This document shows positions 34,838 to 48,700 of a DNA stretch of 64,000 nt, piece after piece. The notes under the pieces are model-generated. The model searched no databases. It was not told the DNA's origin and was given only the letters and a program-made list of their open reading frames with translations. The translations under genes and the position numbers were made by a program. This DNA comes from Eustoma russellianum (lineage: Eukaryota > Streptophyta > Magnoliopsida > Gentianales > Gentianaceae): positions 19,158,870-19,222,869 of the forward strand of contig AP025069.1 of assembly GCA_036186865.1 (NCBI GenBank), in the 5' to 3' direction. Every line of letters begins with the position of its first letter. Positions within the stretch are counted from its first letter, which is position 1.

Positions 34838-37800
34838 ATGGCGACCCCAAAATTCTTAGCCACCCTCCTCCGGCGGTCTCGTCCACTCCACCACTCTCTA
34901 GTCCTTTCCTCTCAGTACCACCGCCATTTCCTAACGCCGTCATCTCCCCCGCCGCCGTCGGCCGGACCTAAGCTTCCATTGCTCTTATTTATGCCTCATA
35001 ACTATCAATTCACTCGTTCGTGTTCCTCAGTTGACTCAGTTCTTCCCTCTGATGATGATCACGCGGTTCACGTTGATCAGTTCAACTTGGTAGGCGCTGC
35101 CGTTGATAACGTGCCTTATGCGGACTCATTGCCTCCTATTCGTGCCTTTATCTCGCTGCTCGACGGCTACCATGATTTCAGTGGATTTCCTTGGTAACTT
35201 TATTACTTCAAGGATTCGTATTTCTAGCTTTTGTTGGATTCGTGTAGTTTGAACTTTTACTTGAGCAACAGTTTATCCCTTTTTTTTTATGGTACTTTTA
35301 CTAGCTTTACCAAGTACTTTAGTCATTTTCTTTTTGCCTGTGACGAGCCTGCAATCTTGTTAATATAGGTGGTTTGTATTAGTGTATTCCACGGTGGTGC
35401 TCCGGCTGACTCTATTGCCCGTTTTGATAGTGCAACTCCATAAGTTGAAGACGATAGGGAAGTTGTTACCTAAATGTAAGAATCTGGTCTTTGCTATCAT
35501 TTTCTACAGTCTTTTGCTCCTTTGGTTTTATTTATTTGTTTTAAATATGAAGGAAACGGGGAAAAAGGTAAGTTAGAGATTGGAATGGGTGAATTTGTGT
35601 TCCACTATATACAATGAAAGAGTAGTTTAACTCATTAGAGAAAAGAAGAAAACTAAAAGTCTCTGAGAAAATGTCATTATGAAAAAAGCGTGAAAGATAG
35701 CGTCTTTAGTTTGATCATCTTTTTCCTGATTTGCCGTCACTGTTTGAAGTGCCTCCTCCATTCCCACCACCTTTCTCAGGAAGAAGTTTTGGAAGCCAAT
35801 TTTCAATTTTCAGGAAGGAGAAAAATGCCATTGGATGCCCGTCACTATTGTGGGTTTTTGCTTACTTTGCCGTTCAGGTGACAAGTTCAACCTATGGGGT
35901 TTTACTTTCCTTGGAATCTGGTTTTTGACTTTTTTTTTCTCTCAAATTTATTGAACTTATTCTAATAACCACCGCTAACTTTCCTTCTGATACATGCAAC
36001 ATGATATATCAAGAAAAATCGACTGTATGGTGGTGCTGACGATCAAAAGTGCAACTAGTCCATGTGTAAATGAATGTTAGGTGTGTGTGTTATTTTACAA
36101 ATGGATGGCCCTAGGTACCATTGCTAGCTAATTTCCGAACACCGCATGATGCTGTTGCTTTCTCTGAATCTTTTACTATTTCTGATTTTTATCTGAAAAA
36201 GTTCTCCATTTTGTGCAACAAGATTAATGCGACTGAAGCTTCTATACTACTGATGTGACAAACTGCTGGATTAATAAATCTTGCAATAATTGATGCCTTT
36301 ATGAATGCTCCTATACAATGAAACCAGATTATAATCTGTACGAAAATGTTCTAAAAAAATTAACTTGGGAAGAATGAGCCTCCAACAGACTGGCTTATTG
36401 ATCTTCTCGATTCCTTCATAAAGAGCACCAATGTTTGAGCCTCATGTTTGAGCCTAATAGGAATTATTGAATATAATAGGTTGGTGTATTAGTAAGCATT
36501 GCGTCTTGGGTATGAGACTGAGTCGTTCTTTTTTTTTTTTTGGGGGGGGGGGGGGGCAGGGGGCAACGGCAGGGGCAGAGGGTGTTCAAGAAGTTTCTAT
36601 ACTGTAGGGAAAGATGTTGTAATTGTACAGTTCTAACCTTTTCATTTCTCACACTTACGTTTCTCATTAAGCGGTTCTAGTCTTAATTCATTACAAGGAG
36701 CTCTGTTGTGCACATGGTTTCTGACATGGAAATTAAATGCTGCTACTATTGCGCAGGATTGGGTTTTAATGGTTTGCTAAAAAATTCCTGCTTTTCTGCT
36801 TGCAGGCTCCCGTATTGCTTACGTGGATATCGACCATCCATATTATGTCGCGGAATCATCACCCTGGTTTTGACAGTGTATGTTACTTTTTTATTCTTAC
36901 TGATTTATCCCCTTTTCTCAGCGTCACTTATTGGTCTAGACCACTTTCTCTTTCCTTGTCTTTGCAAAATGAAATGCGGAAATTATCTAAAAACCCCCTG
37001 GTTTCTTAATTATCTGAAGTTAGCACTTCTGACTTTGCCATTTGCACCAAACTAGTCATTTTTATATTGTCAGCGCTCTAGTGCTACAATTATAGTTATG
37101 TTTGACTATGTTTGGTTTCATAAAATTTTTATGCTCCCACAAGATTGGGTTTCTGATTTATGATTCACCACTTGAGTATCAAGTATGGAAGTTGCATGGG
37201 CAATTAGTGATGTGTGATAAGTACTTTTCGGGTAATGCCTCTTTCTCATGTATCAGATATACGCACATAGAAGGCTGTGAAAGGAAAACATGTTTTCATT
37301 GCCTAACGTTTTGTCTTCTTTTTAATGTATATAAGCCCAGTAAATGCAATTCAAACGCCTTCTATCTTTTCCTTCTTCCCCCAGCCTTCTAGAGCACTGA
37401 AGAGGTAAATTCACTGGAGTATATACCACTGGACCTTATGGGATATGGAATAATCAGTAAGCTTTAAAAAAAATAATTGAGAAAAAAAACAGTAAAAATC
37501 CTCTACCAACAGTACAGATAAGAGTATAGGCATAAGGACAGTGATGTTTCAAGTCAACAACTTGGAAGTTAAGTTGACCTTTTTCATGCCAAAAATGAAC
37601 TCCAATATTTTTCCGCTTTTCTGGAAATAGCACGTGTGACTGTTGGATTTGAAAGAAACTTCATGTTTATGCTTTTTTCTAGTATTTTTCTTGATACACT
37701 TAATGGACGATCTCTTCTGCATATACTAGGATTCGTGTTTGTCTGTCTCTGATTTATGGACCTCATTTAATTGTGTTTTTCTGCACATATGCATGTTTCA

Positions 37801-40800
37801 AGATAAAAATACTCCATCTGTCCCAAAATATAAGTCCATATCAAAGTGATACATAGTTTAAGAAAAGTTGGTCAAAGCATTGAATATTGTTTTTGTTTTC
37901 CAAATATTCCCATCATAAATAAGTTATTTGTTTTAAAAGCTTTGCATTTAATGAGGACAACTAGGTAAAATCATAGCGTTATTAGGACATCTCAAAATAG
38001 AAAGATGGACTTGTAAAATGGGCCAGAGGGAGTAAAAGATTAAAAATCTCCTTTACCATAAGACTTGTGAACAATGTTCTGCCCTTGAAAATCTTCCTAT
38101 TGATCGGAATGTTGCTCCAAATTGATTATCTTGGTCTACTCATTTCTATCGCCTTTATTTTTTTAATGTAAAAATAATCAAAGGAATCGTCAGTGCACTT
38201 TGTATATATCTTTCCTCTCTTCCTCAGACAAAACAACCTTCTCCCCTCTTCCGGCGTGCTTCGCCCTCAATGTCCACTTTTCTCTCTCCTTTTTTAGCCG
38301 ATAACGTCTATATTCCCTCCTCCTCCTTCCTTCTTTTTTCCTCCTTCGCTTCATAACTCTTTGATAAACATTTTCTTTTCATCCCCGAGGCCGCCCAGGC
38401 TTCTCCGGCCGCTGCGACAAGCGGTTAGAGTCCAACCATCAACTATTTTCTACACGCGATGGCTGGATCTTGAAGATCTTCTTCGACCTTCCACATGCAA
38501 GTGATTGTGAGAGCCAAATCAGCTCAGGCCTCTTTGCTCAAGTTTGATTTTCGACCTTAAGAAACCTCTACCCTAACACCAATTTCCATCGACAACGACA
38601 AGGGTAAGACTTTCTTCGCTATTAACCCCAATAAGGTAGCAGAACACAAGAAAAAGTGGGGCTCAACAATCGTAGGTCAGGTGATGGGTAACACCTCTTC
38701 TTTCCTAAATACAAAAACTTTTGCTGAAACTCGATGTGCTCGAAAAGATTACTTGAAGTCTAAAGAATGGGAGAAGATCTATTTGTGTTCTGCTTCCAGT
38801 CTGAAGATTCGAAGCAAAGTGTACTTGACCTTTCTCCTATACCCTTTGTAAATAGGGTGTCTTTCTATGGCCGTGGATCCTTAATAAGACCGTTCAAAGA
38901 CTGTACCTGGATGACGTCCCAGTTTGGGTTTCCAATTGCCTTTGCTAGAATCTGTATGGAAATTAAAACAAGTAGCATTCTCCCTAAGTCTATAACCTTC
39001 TTAGATGAATATGGTCAAGAGTATACTCAGGATGTAGTTTATGAACGGTTACCTACCCAATGTGTTAAATGTACCTAGCCAATGTGTTACTTGTGAGGAG
39101 CAAACTGCACAGAGCATGCAGGTTGGACAAATGAGAACCACTTGTCCTAATGATGGTGTTAGGAAATCCGACAAGATCACTGCAAAAACGCACAACGGAA
39201 AAAAAACTTGATCTCCGATTTCCTACTAAAGATCCATGTTGTTCGTTTAATTCGATGAAAGAAATCAAAAATTTTACCTCTGTAGATTCGAAATCTGCAG
39301 ATATAGGAGGTGCAAATGTTGGAGGTGCGATGGCACGATCACCCTTTGTCGGTATCCACACGAATGCTTCTGCCCGGAGTGCTAGCTCTTGAACGGCGCG
39401 GCTGAGAGAACTCGTTTTTCTCCAAAAACGGCTCTAGGGTTTTTCTGATGATTCTGTGTTTTTCGTGTGTCTCTGTATATGAGATACACATATATATATA
39501 CACATATATAGACATCAAAATCCGAGTCCTAATCGGATTAGTTGATGCAAATCAAAATCCATATCAGATATGGATTCTCTCGTTATTATCCGATAATACA
39601 TACATACATATATATACACATACATATATATATATATATACATATATATATACACACATATATATACATATATATATATATAATCACCACAAAAAAATGA
39701 AAATAATAATAATAATAATCAATATCTAATATTAATATTATTAATATTGTTAATATCAGCCCATACGCATTCTTGTGTGTGATCCGATAGGCCCATATTA
39801 ATTGACAGTCGGTTAAATCTCTATTAAACCAACAAGTCGTAATTGGTCTCTAGCAAGACATTACGACTACCCAATTAATACGAGTAAAGTCCAACTAGCC
39901 TAATAATAGTACATGCATTAATCCTTTTGTCACACGATATCTAGTTTGAACATAAGTCATGGTCAGCGTCATACTTATATTGTTCAAACATATGATTACT
40001 CGATCTCTAAGTAGACTGATAAAACAAATGATACTGATCACACTATCAATTCATTTGAGCACGACCATACATTTCACAGTCTCACTAATCGAGGGGCCCA
40101 AAGATATCTTTCTCAAAAGAGGGACAAATTCTATCTTGATTGTTCAATATCCTCTACGTAATTTCTATCATACTCAATAATGACCTTTATTATTATCCAG
40201 TTACGGATAACGTTAGATCATGTCAAAATATAATAGTCCTTATGTTGGAAACTATGACAATCTCAAGTCTAAGGATTAAAACATGATTATCATGAGATTT
40301 ACTTATGACGCTAATCCATGTAGTAATCTCATGATGGGCCTATCCAATACACTGTTCTCTAACAAGTATCTATGAGATTGATTTGTATCACCATACACAT
40401 AATCATCTCATGATTATCAAATCAATACTCATACTGGTTATAAATTATTTTATCTCCATAACAATAATAAACTAGGGACATATATCATAATTGTGTAACA
40501 TACTAACCGACAATAATGATAATAAAACCTCTTTATTAATAATAAATGTATAACATAAAACATCCAAATCATGGCCTAGGGCACATACATTAACAGATGG
40601 TACCCAACCTAAGAACATAAGACAGAGGGTTAGAATACTGCTTCTAGTAACACTACTAAGAATTTCTATAATGACACATGAACAGATACTGTCCCGGGAG
40701 TACTCAAGATTGTTGATAAAAGAAAGGCCAAGGTAGTAGAAAGTGATAGAGGTCAAATCTCCCCTTCTATAGATCTGAGTCTCATCCCTTAGTGTCTCAT

Positions 40801-43800
40801 CTACCTAGTCTAAAAAAGGACAAAACCGTCTCAGATCTTTTACTCAATCGTAACAAGTTCAGTCCACTCTTAGAAGACAATGAGGAGAAAGTGGAAGAGA
40901 ATAACTTACTGCCCTTGATTGGCACAAATGGGGGAGAAAGGTATTGCTGAAACACTCACAACACCTCAAGGTAAGGCTCAGAACACATACTCATCCTCAG
41001 CCTCAGATGAAGATTCTAGGACACTTATCCTCTTAATTATCTGGATCCAGGCCCAATAGAAAAAGATCCACATACCAATAGTGGGAGGAATAGGCAATCC
41101 AAAGTCAAAACCGGACGATTTTCCTCTTCTAATCCAGAGGATGATAAAGATAGGAGCGAACAACCAGATAATAGAAAAAACCTACCCGTAGGAAATAAGG
41201 TATACTTTCAGGAAGACACTGTTCTTCCAACTATTGAACATGACACTCAAAGGCAGAATAAGAAGGATATTATTACATCCTCTGTCAAACATTATAGCAG
41301 AAGCAAATGTATAGGGAAGCCTAGAGGGGCCAAGTCCAAAAGATGAATAGAATAGCATGTTGAACTATAAGAGGATTAAACTTCCATTTGAAATAAAAGG
41401 AAGTGAAGAAATATATAGCAGAGGACATAGGTATTATAGACTTTACAAGTCCATCTAGGATCTAGTAGGCCAAGACCTCCTGGATGCTATAAGCTACTTC
41501 TTTTCTAACAACTTTATCTACTGCCCTATTGCTCAATGGCTATCTCCCTTATCCCTAAAGTAGATGCCCTAGTAAGAGCGAAAGGTTTCAGACCAATTTC
41601 TTGTTGCAATGTAAGTTACAAAGTGATCTCAAAGATCCTAGCAAACAGAGTCAAGCCTCCACTACCCTTTCTTGTTGATATAAACCAATTTGCATTCATA
41701 CAAGATAGGGCAAATCAATATAATTCACTTCTAATGCATGATTTGGCTAATAAGCACCAAAAAGGTGGAGGCCCTAGCAGTTGTGCTATTTAGGTGGATA
41801 TTATGAAAGCTTTTGACACTGTAAAGTGAGATTATTTGATGACCATCCTAAGGCAGATGAACTTTCTTGAGAACATTAGGAAATCGGTATACCTCTGTAT
41901 CTTAACAGCTTCATACTCTGTCAGCCTCAATGGATCCTTGACTGGAAGCGTTAAAGCTTTCAGAGGGCTCATACAAGGGGACCCTCTTTTCCCTGGCTTG
42001 TTCATATTAGTTATGGAGGGTTTTACGTAGCTCCTAAAAGCAAAAGTAGAAATACACCCATTCAGATAACATCTTAAGTGTGAAAACATAAAGCTTAGCT
42101 CTTTAGCTTTGGCTGATGATCTGTTTATCTTGGCTAGTGCTGATGAACATTATGTTAGGACCATTAGGGATGCACTGGAAATGTTTGAAGACCTATCTGG
42201 CTTAACACTTAACCTATAAAAAAGTAAGGTTTTTGTTTCAGGTATTCCAAATACAAAAAAAAATCCATATCTGCCATCCTTGGTATGCCACTGGCTCTCT
42301 GCCTATTAGATATATAGGACTACCACTGCTGAATAAGAAACTTTCATATGCTGTGGCCCTTTGTTGGAAAAGTTAAGCAACAGAATTAGTAGCTGGTCTT
42401 CATTTAAATTGTGTTAAGAAGGCAAGCTACAACTCATCAATTCAGTGTTAATAGCCATAATAAGGTCATCAATTCAGTGTTAATAGACATATTAAGGTAC
42501 TAATAAGTTGCGCACTTCCTTCCAAGGAAGGTTGTAAGAGAAATTGAGAAGATGTTACTAGTTTTCCTTTGAGGAGGGTGTAGAAAGACAAACATAAAAC
42601 GTTCATATGTTTGTAAGCCAAAAGAGGTAGGTGGCATGGGCATACATGGCCTAGTCTAGGTGAATCATAGATACTTAATGATGTATATTGAACATTTGTG
42701 AGGATAAGGATAGTCTATGGGTAAAGTGGATATATTCTGTCATCCTAAAAGGCAAATCCCTATGGGAAGTCAATCCTAAGTAATTGGATTCTTGAATGTG
42801 GAAGATGTTACTTTGGGTTAGAGACCAATATGCTCAGTTCAAAAAAAAAAATTCATAAGAAATGAGTCTACTATATCCTTCCGATTTGCTCCATAGCACC
42901 CATGAAGGGTTTTATTGGAAAACTATCTAGGATTAAGGCTCAAAGTAAATATCAATCTGGAAGTCAAGGTGACAGAGGTAATAAATGGGAATCAATGGAG
43001 TTCACCTTATGGTAGAGATTGGGATAGTCAAGTCATAAGCTTTTATAATGCTTGTAAAAGCATTCGAATTGCCGAAGGGAAGATTATTGCAAAAGGATCC
43101 CAGCTCAAAAGTTTTTAGTCCATGTGCCTTACTTAGGTGCTACTCTGGATTAGATTCATGTTATTTTAAGTTGTACCTACAATCAGCTGAGTTTGCTTCT
43201 TATCCTCTTGCTACTTCTGAAGCCTCCTGGTGTGTTTAACCGGAGAGTCTTATGTTTTAGTAATATGGAAGGGTACTATATTTGGCACTAAATTATGGTT
43301 AGATCATGTTAAGAAAACTTTGTGTCTATATATTTTTAGCAAGTCATGCTTGCTATTGCCTTTTTCCGGCAACATCTTTTGTAAATTTACCTAACCAGAC
43401 TTATATATGAAATTTTAACTTACAAAAAAAGGTAAATCCTCTTATTAATTCCTTGGCGTGGATTCCATATGTATAATGTTCTCCAAACACTAAGCAGTAG
43501 TTCGTTAGGTGCAGATATGCATTTTAGTATGACCCATCAGTGAAATACTGGCGTGGATTCCATATGTATAATGTTCTCTAAACACTAAGCAGTAGTATTT
43601 TAGTATGACCTATCAGTGAAAACCTGGCCATCAGGTCTTGTGTGATGAAGGACGTGTCTTCTTTTTAATTATTTGGTTGTGGCTGTATAACTTTCAATTC
43701 GCCACAGATACCTGTGCTTGGAGCTATATTTTGGTTGGCTTTATTCCATCTGATCCAAAGGAAACGAAGTTGCGATCAGAATGGCTTTTAAAAGGTTGCG

Positions 43801-45672
43801 TGATATTAGGTCAATGCAACCCTTTGTTCTGTTTTAAGCTTAACAAGAAAATTAGCTTTTTGAAAAATATGGTGTGTGAATACTTTTTTTCCCTTCATAA
43901 TTGATCGACATTCCTGGTTTTTGTTGTAAGAGAAGTTCCTGTTTACTGCTGAAAACTTGAACGGCCAAGGCTGTGCTGCCGAAACACCCCAACCCCACCC
44001 ACCACACACAGAATAAGATGAAGGAATTATAAATCTTAGCGAGAAGATCTGTGTGTATACATCAGGACACACGCAGTTGTCCTGGAATTTCATCCTGATT
44101 GGAGTAGTGTATACCAGGAATGGAGAACGTATTTCTTTCTTGCTCTGGCTGCTCCCAAAGCCAAAGTTCCTTTTTGATTGGAGCAATATGCGAACTAGCT
44201 TTGTTGTGATCATCATCTTTGTCTATGAAGATTTACTTACTTTAATGAGCTTCTCCTAGACTTGTCTCCACACAAGAAAACTGGGATTGGGTTGCTTTCA
44301 CAATTTTTTAAACATGCAACTGATGTGGAGGTGGATGCCACTCCTGCCAAAAACAATGAAGATGGGGCCGATGAATGGCTGTTTAGGTTGTTTACATTGA
44401 AGCATTTTCAGGCTCAAAAGGAAGCCTGCTTATAGCATGAAGCAGTTTGTTGCCTTCATGAAAAGTATATTAAAGCATCCACAAATTCTTGCTCGCGAAC
44501 TTAGTGTTTGCAAATTTAATGTGTGAGGTGATAGGGAATAGGCCATCAACATCTTTTTGGTATGATCCTTGACACTCTTGGAGTATCCTTATCACAAGCC
44601 ACCCTGAACTTAAAAGAAAACTGGGCATAGGTGATGACGCAAAGGTTGCATCAGTTCCGGAAGGAAGCAATTAGAGGTCACCTTATGGTATGTGGCGGAA
44701 TACACAAGTGATGCAATTCAGCTTAGCCTGTAATTCCATAGACGTTAAACAGGGGAGATGACTACTGGACTTGAAACCAAGTCCAAGTTTTTCTGTAATA
44801 CCGACCACTATTGCTTTGCAACCTCATATGCCTCTTGTTGATTGGGATAAAATTATCTGGTGTAATCATTCTTTTCCATGATATGCAATCGTTCTATGGT
44901 TTGAATGTTGGAAGAGGATGAAGACACAAGATAAGCTCCTGGTTTGGGGTCTGCTCAAATCTAATTCTTGTCTATTATGCTGTAGGTTTAGGGAAGATCA
45001 TGATCACCTCTTTTTTCAATACTATTACTCTACAAAGTTTGGAGTGCAGTCCTAAAACACATAAAGTGCAAAGATAGGATCACTAGTTGGCAGAACATCA
45101 TTGTCTGACTAAACTCTAATAGCTCTTGGAGCTCAAAATTTCATAATAGCATAGCATTTTTTGGGCTTTCGGCTACTGAATACTATATATGAAGGAAGAG
45201 GAATAATAGACTGTTAGGAAACATACGAGACCACTGCAAAAACGCGCAGCAGAAAATAAAACTTGATCTCCGATTTCCTACCAAGGATCTATGTTGTTCG
45301 TTTAATTCGATGAAAGAAATCAAAATCCATACCTCTGTAGATTCGAAATATGCAGACGTAGAAGGTGCGATGACACGAACACCCTCAGTCGGTATCCACA
45401 CAAATGCTTCTGTTCGGAGTGCTACTCTTGAACGGCACGGCTGAGAACTCTGGTTTTCTCTAAAACCGAAATCTGTGTTTTTTCGTGTGTGTTCTCTCTA
45501 CGAGATACACAGTATATTTATATACATATATAGACATCAAAATCCGAGTCCTAATCGGATTAGTTAATGTCAATCAAAATTTATATCAGATATGGATTCT
45601 ATCAGGATATTCAAAATCCATATCAGATATGGATTCTTTCGTTAATATCCGATAATATATATATGTATACAT

Positions 45673-45717
<45 letters not shown>

Positions 45718-48700
45718 ACCATAAAAAACGAAATTAATAATATGAATAATAATTAATATCTAATATTAACGTTTTCTTTTTCACTTTGCAGGAGCTGGGG
45801 GGGGTTGAGTCGCTATCTCAACCCCCCCATGAAGGGGCTGGTGGAGGCTGCAATTCTTTGAAGTCCGCGCTGCGCGGGGCTTTCGCTGCCGCTTGCCCAA
45901 CTCTGAATGAATTTTGTCGTGGATCTCCGTTTTTGGCTGTGGAAATTTGATGACATGCTGAAGGGATTTTTGGCTACGTTGTGGGCTTGGAATTTGTTGC
46001 TTCTATGCTTTGTAAATTTAATCCTTATAGCACAATTTCAAGTTACCATTTTGAGCTGAAGAGCACGTCATGCTAGTTGTAATTAGTTAGTATGTTCAGT
46101 TAGTTGTAGTAGTTATGTGGTTGTCTCTGTCCACCTTTTGCTATAAGGTTGGCTTTAGTGTAGTGCGTTTTGTAAGCCTCCCTTGAAACTGCATCGGCTC
46201 GTCTGCTTTGTCTGATGCTTCATTGTAAATTTGCCTTCTGGTCTTTTATGGAAAATTTTACTTACAAAAAAAAAAAATATCTAATATTAATATTGTTAAT
46301 ATCAGCCCATACACATTCTTGTGTGTGATCCGATAGGCCCATATTAATTGGCAGTCGGTTAAATCTCCATTAAACCAACAAGTCGTAATTGGTCTCTAGC
46401 AAGACATTACGACTACCCAATTAATACGAGTAAAGTCCAACTAGCCTAATAATAGTACATGCATTAATTCCTTTGTCACACGATATCTAGTTTGAACATA
46501 AGTCATGGTCAGCGTCATACTTATATTGTTTAAACATATGATTACTCGATCTCTAAGTAGACTGATAAAACAAATGATACTGATCACACTATCAATTCAT
46601 TTGAGCACGACCATGCATTTCACAGTCTCACTAATCGAGGGGCCCAAAGATATCTTTCTCAAAAGAGGGACAAATTCTATCTTGATTGTTCAATATCCTC
46701 TACGTAATTTCTATCATACTCAATAATGACCTTTATTATTATCCAGTTACGGATAACGTTAGATCATGTCAAAATATAATAGTCCTTATGTTGGAAACTA
46801 TGACAATCTCAAGTCTAAGGATTAAAACATGATTATCATGAGATTTACTTATGACGCTAATCCATGTAGTAATCTCATGATGGGCCTATCCAATACACTG
46901 TTCTAACAAGTATCTATGAGATTGATTTGTATCACCATACACATAATCATCTCATGATTATCAAATCAATACTCATACTGGTTATAAATTATTTTATCTC
47001 CATAACAATAATAAACTAGGGACATATATCATAATTGTGTAACATACTAACCGACAATAATGATAATAAAACCTCTTTATTAATAATAAATGTATAACAT
47101 AAAACATCCAAATCATGGCCTAGGGCACATACACTAACATAGACTTCACCGGCATGTGGCCAAATATCATGACAGTGTTCTCAAGGATATTTCACGAAGC
47201 TTAGGCTATTCTGTGGGCTCTTGGAGAAGATACGAGTGTACAAAGTTCAACTGGCATTTGACCATCAATCTTGGTGTCTGTAGGCTAGTCTTCTCAAAGC
47301 ATGGACTCGCTATATGACTCTTACTGATCCTGCCATTGGTATTATCTTGGATCAATTCTTTTTCTCCAATCTTTCTTCTCTTTCTGGGTTTACCTATTGC
47401 AAGGGGTTCTTGTATCCTTCCTACTACTATTGGCACCTTGGATCCTTCTGTGGGGGTGCTTACTATCTTGGCTTGGGGGGATGATCCTTTATTCCTTCCG
47501 CATTGTTCACAGCAACTCAAGCTCTAAAGCATCGAACTATTTGGCATTCGGATTTATAGGGCACCAGAACTATGAGATGATAAATGGAACTATGGAGGCT
47601 CATCATTTTGAGCGGGGTTGGAAACATTTGGCTCCAAATGTGGGATGTCAAGGAGTCCGATTTTCTAATTTTCATGAGATGGTTGGATGGTTGGATTTTG
47701 TTTTAAGCCTCTCTGGTGGGGCTGGCCTAGTCTGGTGGTGCTCTCTATGGTCTGAATTATATGGATGCACAAGTTGTCTCAACTGTTGCCCCTGTTTCAA
47801 TTGCTTCGGATTGGATGTTGGGTTGGGATTCCTATGTAAATTTGGGTTTCTCCCTCCAGTAAAGTTTTTCTCGACTGTTTTGCTCACCAACCGGGGATGA
47901 CTTCTGTCTTTATCTTTCTCTTTACTTTTGTCTTTACATTTGGAACCTATAAGAGGATTTTGCATGCCCTGGAATTTGGTTAGACTATGATAGTGAACAC
48001 TTTGTGCCTTTGTATTTTGAGCAAGTTATGTTTGCTGTTGGCTTTTTTTTTTTTTTGGCAACAAATATGTAAAGATTTCTAATTTGGCTTTCATATGAAA
48101 TTTTACTTAAAAAAAAAGAAAAGAGGAGACTGTGGTTGATGAAGCTACCTCTTTGTTCGCTTATTACAAGGATGGTGCAACCAATTCAAGTGGTTTAAAG
48201 GAAATCAAGTGCTAGAATCATTTGAAGTTTCTTTTTGGATTTAACCAAGTGTAGTGCGTGCTATAGTTTTGTCTAGTTGCATTTTTCATTGTTTTGCTAC
48301 TGGTTGACTTCTTTTTTTTTTTTTAAAGACTGTTAAGTCCATTCGCACATGTTTTTGTTGGATGATATTTTTGATACAAATGCTCTTATGCTTGGTTAAT
48401 CATTAGAAGTAAATTACAATTCCTGCTTGTGTTTATTGATCACACTCTGCTTACACGGCCCTTTTTGTATGGATTCTCTGCATGTGATGCAATATTTATT
48501 TCATATTGTTCTACTATGCATTTTTTTTATCAGGTTTCCCATATTGATTTTAAGCTCATCTTCTTATAGGGTGGAATGCTGTGGTTCTATAACTTAGCCG
48601 AATACCCTCATGGTCTTTGGGGTCCTACCTTTCCTTTGTTAGTGTCTGCGTTGCATTATTTAAATGTTCAGGTATGAAATTCTGCATTGCATTTTATAAA

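Larger units (their letters stand above)
38200..43431 (+). mobile_element. L1-1: L1-type LINE, internally deleted, with nested solo LTR-2
   Basis: Plus-strand LINE with a GC-richer leader (about 38200-38450), ORF1 (38455-39156 and on beyond the solo LTR at 40601), a trace of the ORF2 endonuclease start near 41345-41440 (reading RGLNFHLK), reverse transcriptase (41490-42300) and a 3' tail TGAAATTTTAACTTACAAAA at about 43408-43430. Most of the endonuclease is missing at about 41440-41480. I could not identify a target duplication. Confidence 0.8.
44400..48115 (+). mobile_element. L1-2: 5'-truncated L1-type LINE with nested solo LTR-3
   Basis: Only the ORF2 end and the 3' region remain. Post-RT and zf-RVT region at about 44550-45100 (TSFWYDPWHSW, DWDKIIWCNHSFP, FREDHDHLFFQYYY). 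It is interrupted by solo LTR-3 at 45212 and continues from 47145 to the 3' tail TATGAAATTTTACTTAAAAA at about 48095-48115. Stops are frequent. The last 180 bp resemble the L1-1 3' end. Confidence 0.75.
36878..48569 (+). other. Intron 4 of the OXA2-like gene, 11.7 kb, filled with transposons
   Basis: Bounded by AGT/GTATGTT and TTATAG/GGTGGAATG. The flanking exon phases match (GAC AGT | GGT GGA). It contains a Stowaway-type MITE, L1-1 with solo LTR-2, L1-2 with solo LTR-3 (which itself carries an L1 3' fragment) and a small tandem duplication. 48116-48569 is ordinary AT-rich intron with no element I can name. Confidence 0.8.

Noticed and set aside
38767..39078. A host gene for a 103-aa protein
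   Set aside because: Sequence and context match L1 ORF1 (DUF4283-like with a zinc-knuckle start); L1 RT follows in the same element.
45795..45830. G/C hairpin as a rho-independent terminator
   Set aside because: No T-run follows and this is plant nuclear DNA; the hairpin belongs to an L1 fragment.
46505..46726. A 73-codon ORF conserved in all four solo LTRs (also 39959-40180, 54569-54793 and minus strand 16917-17138)
   Set aside because: It is antisense to the inferred LTR transcript, has no recognisable domain, and the copies are simply young duplicates of one LTR, so shared openness is not evidence of selection.
47672..47965. Lys-rich ORF antisense to L1-2
   Set aside because: Shadow frame opposite L1 3' sequence, with low complexity and no domain.
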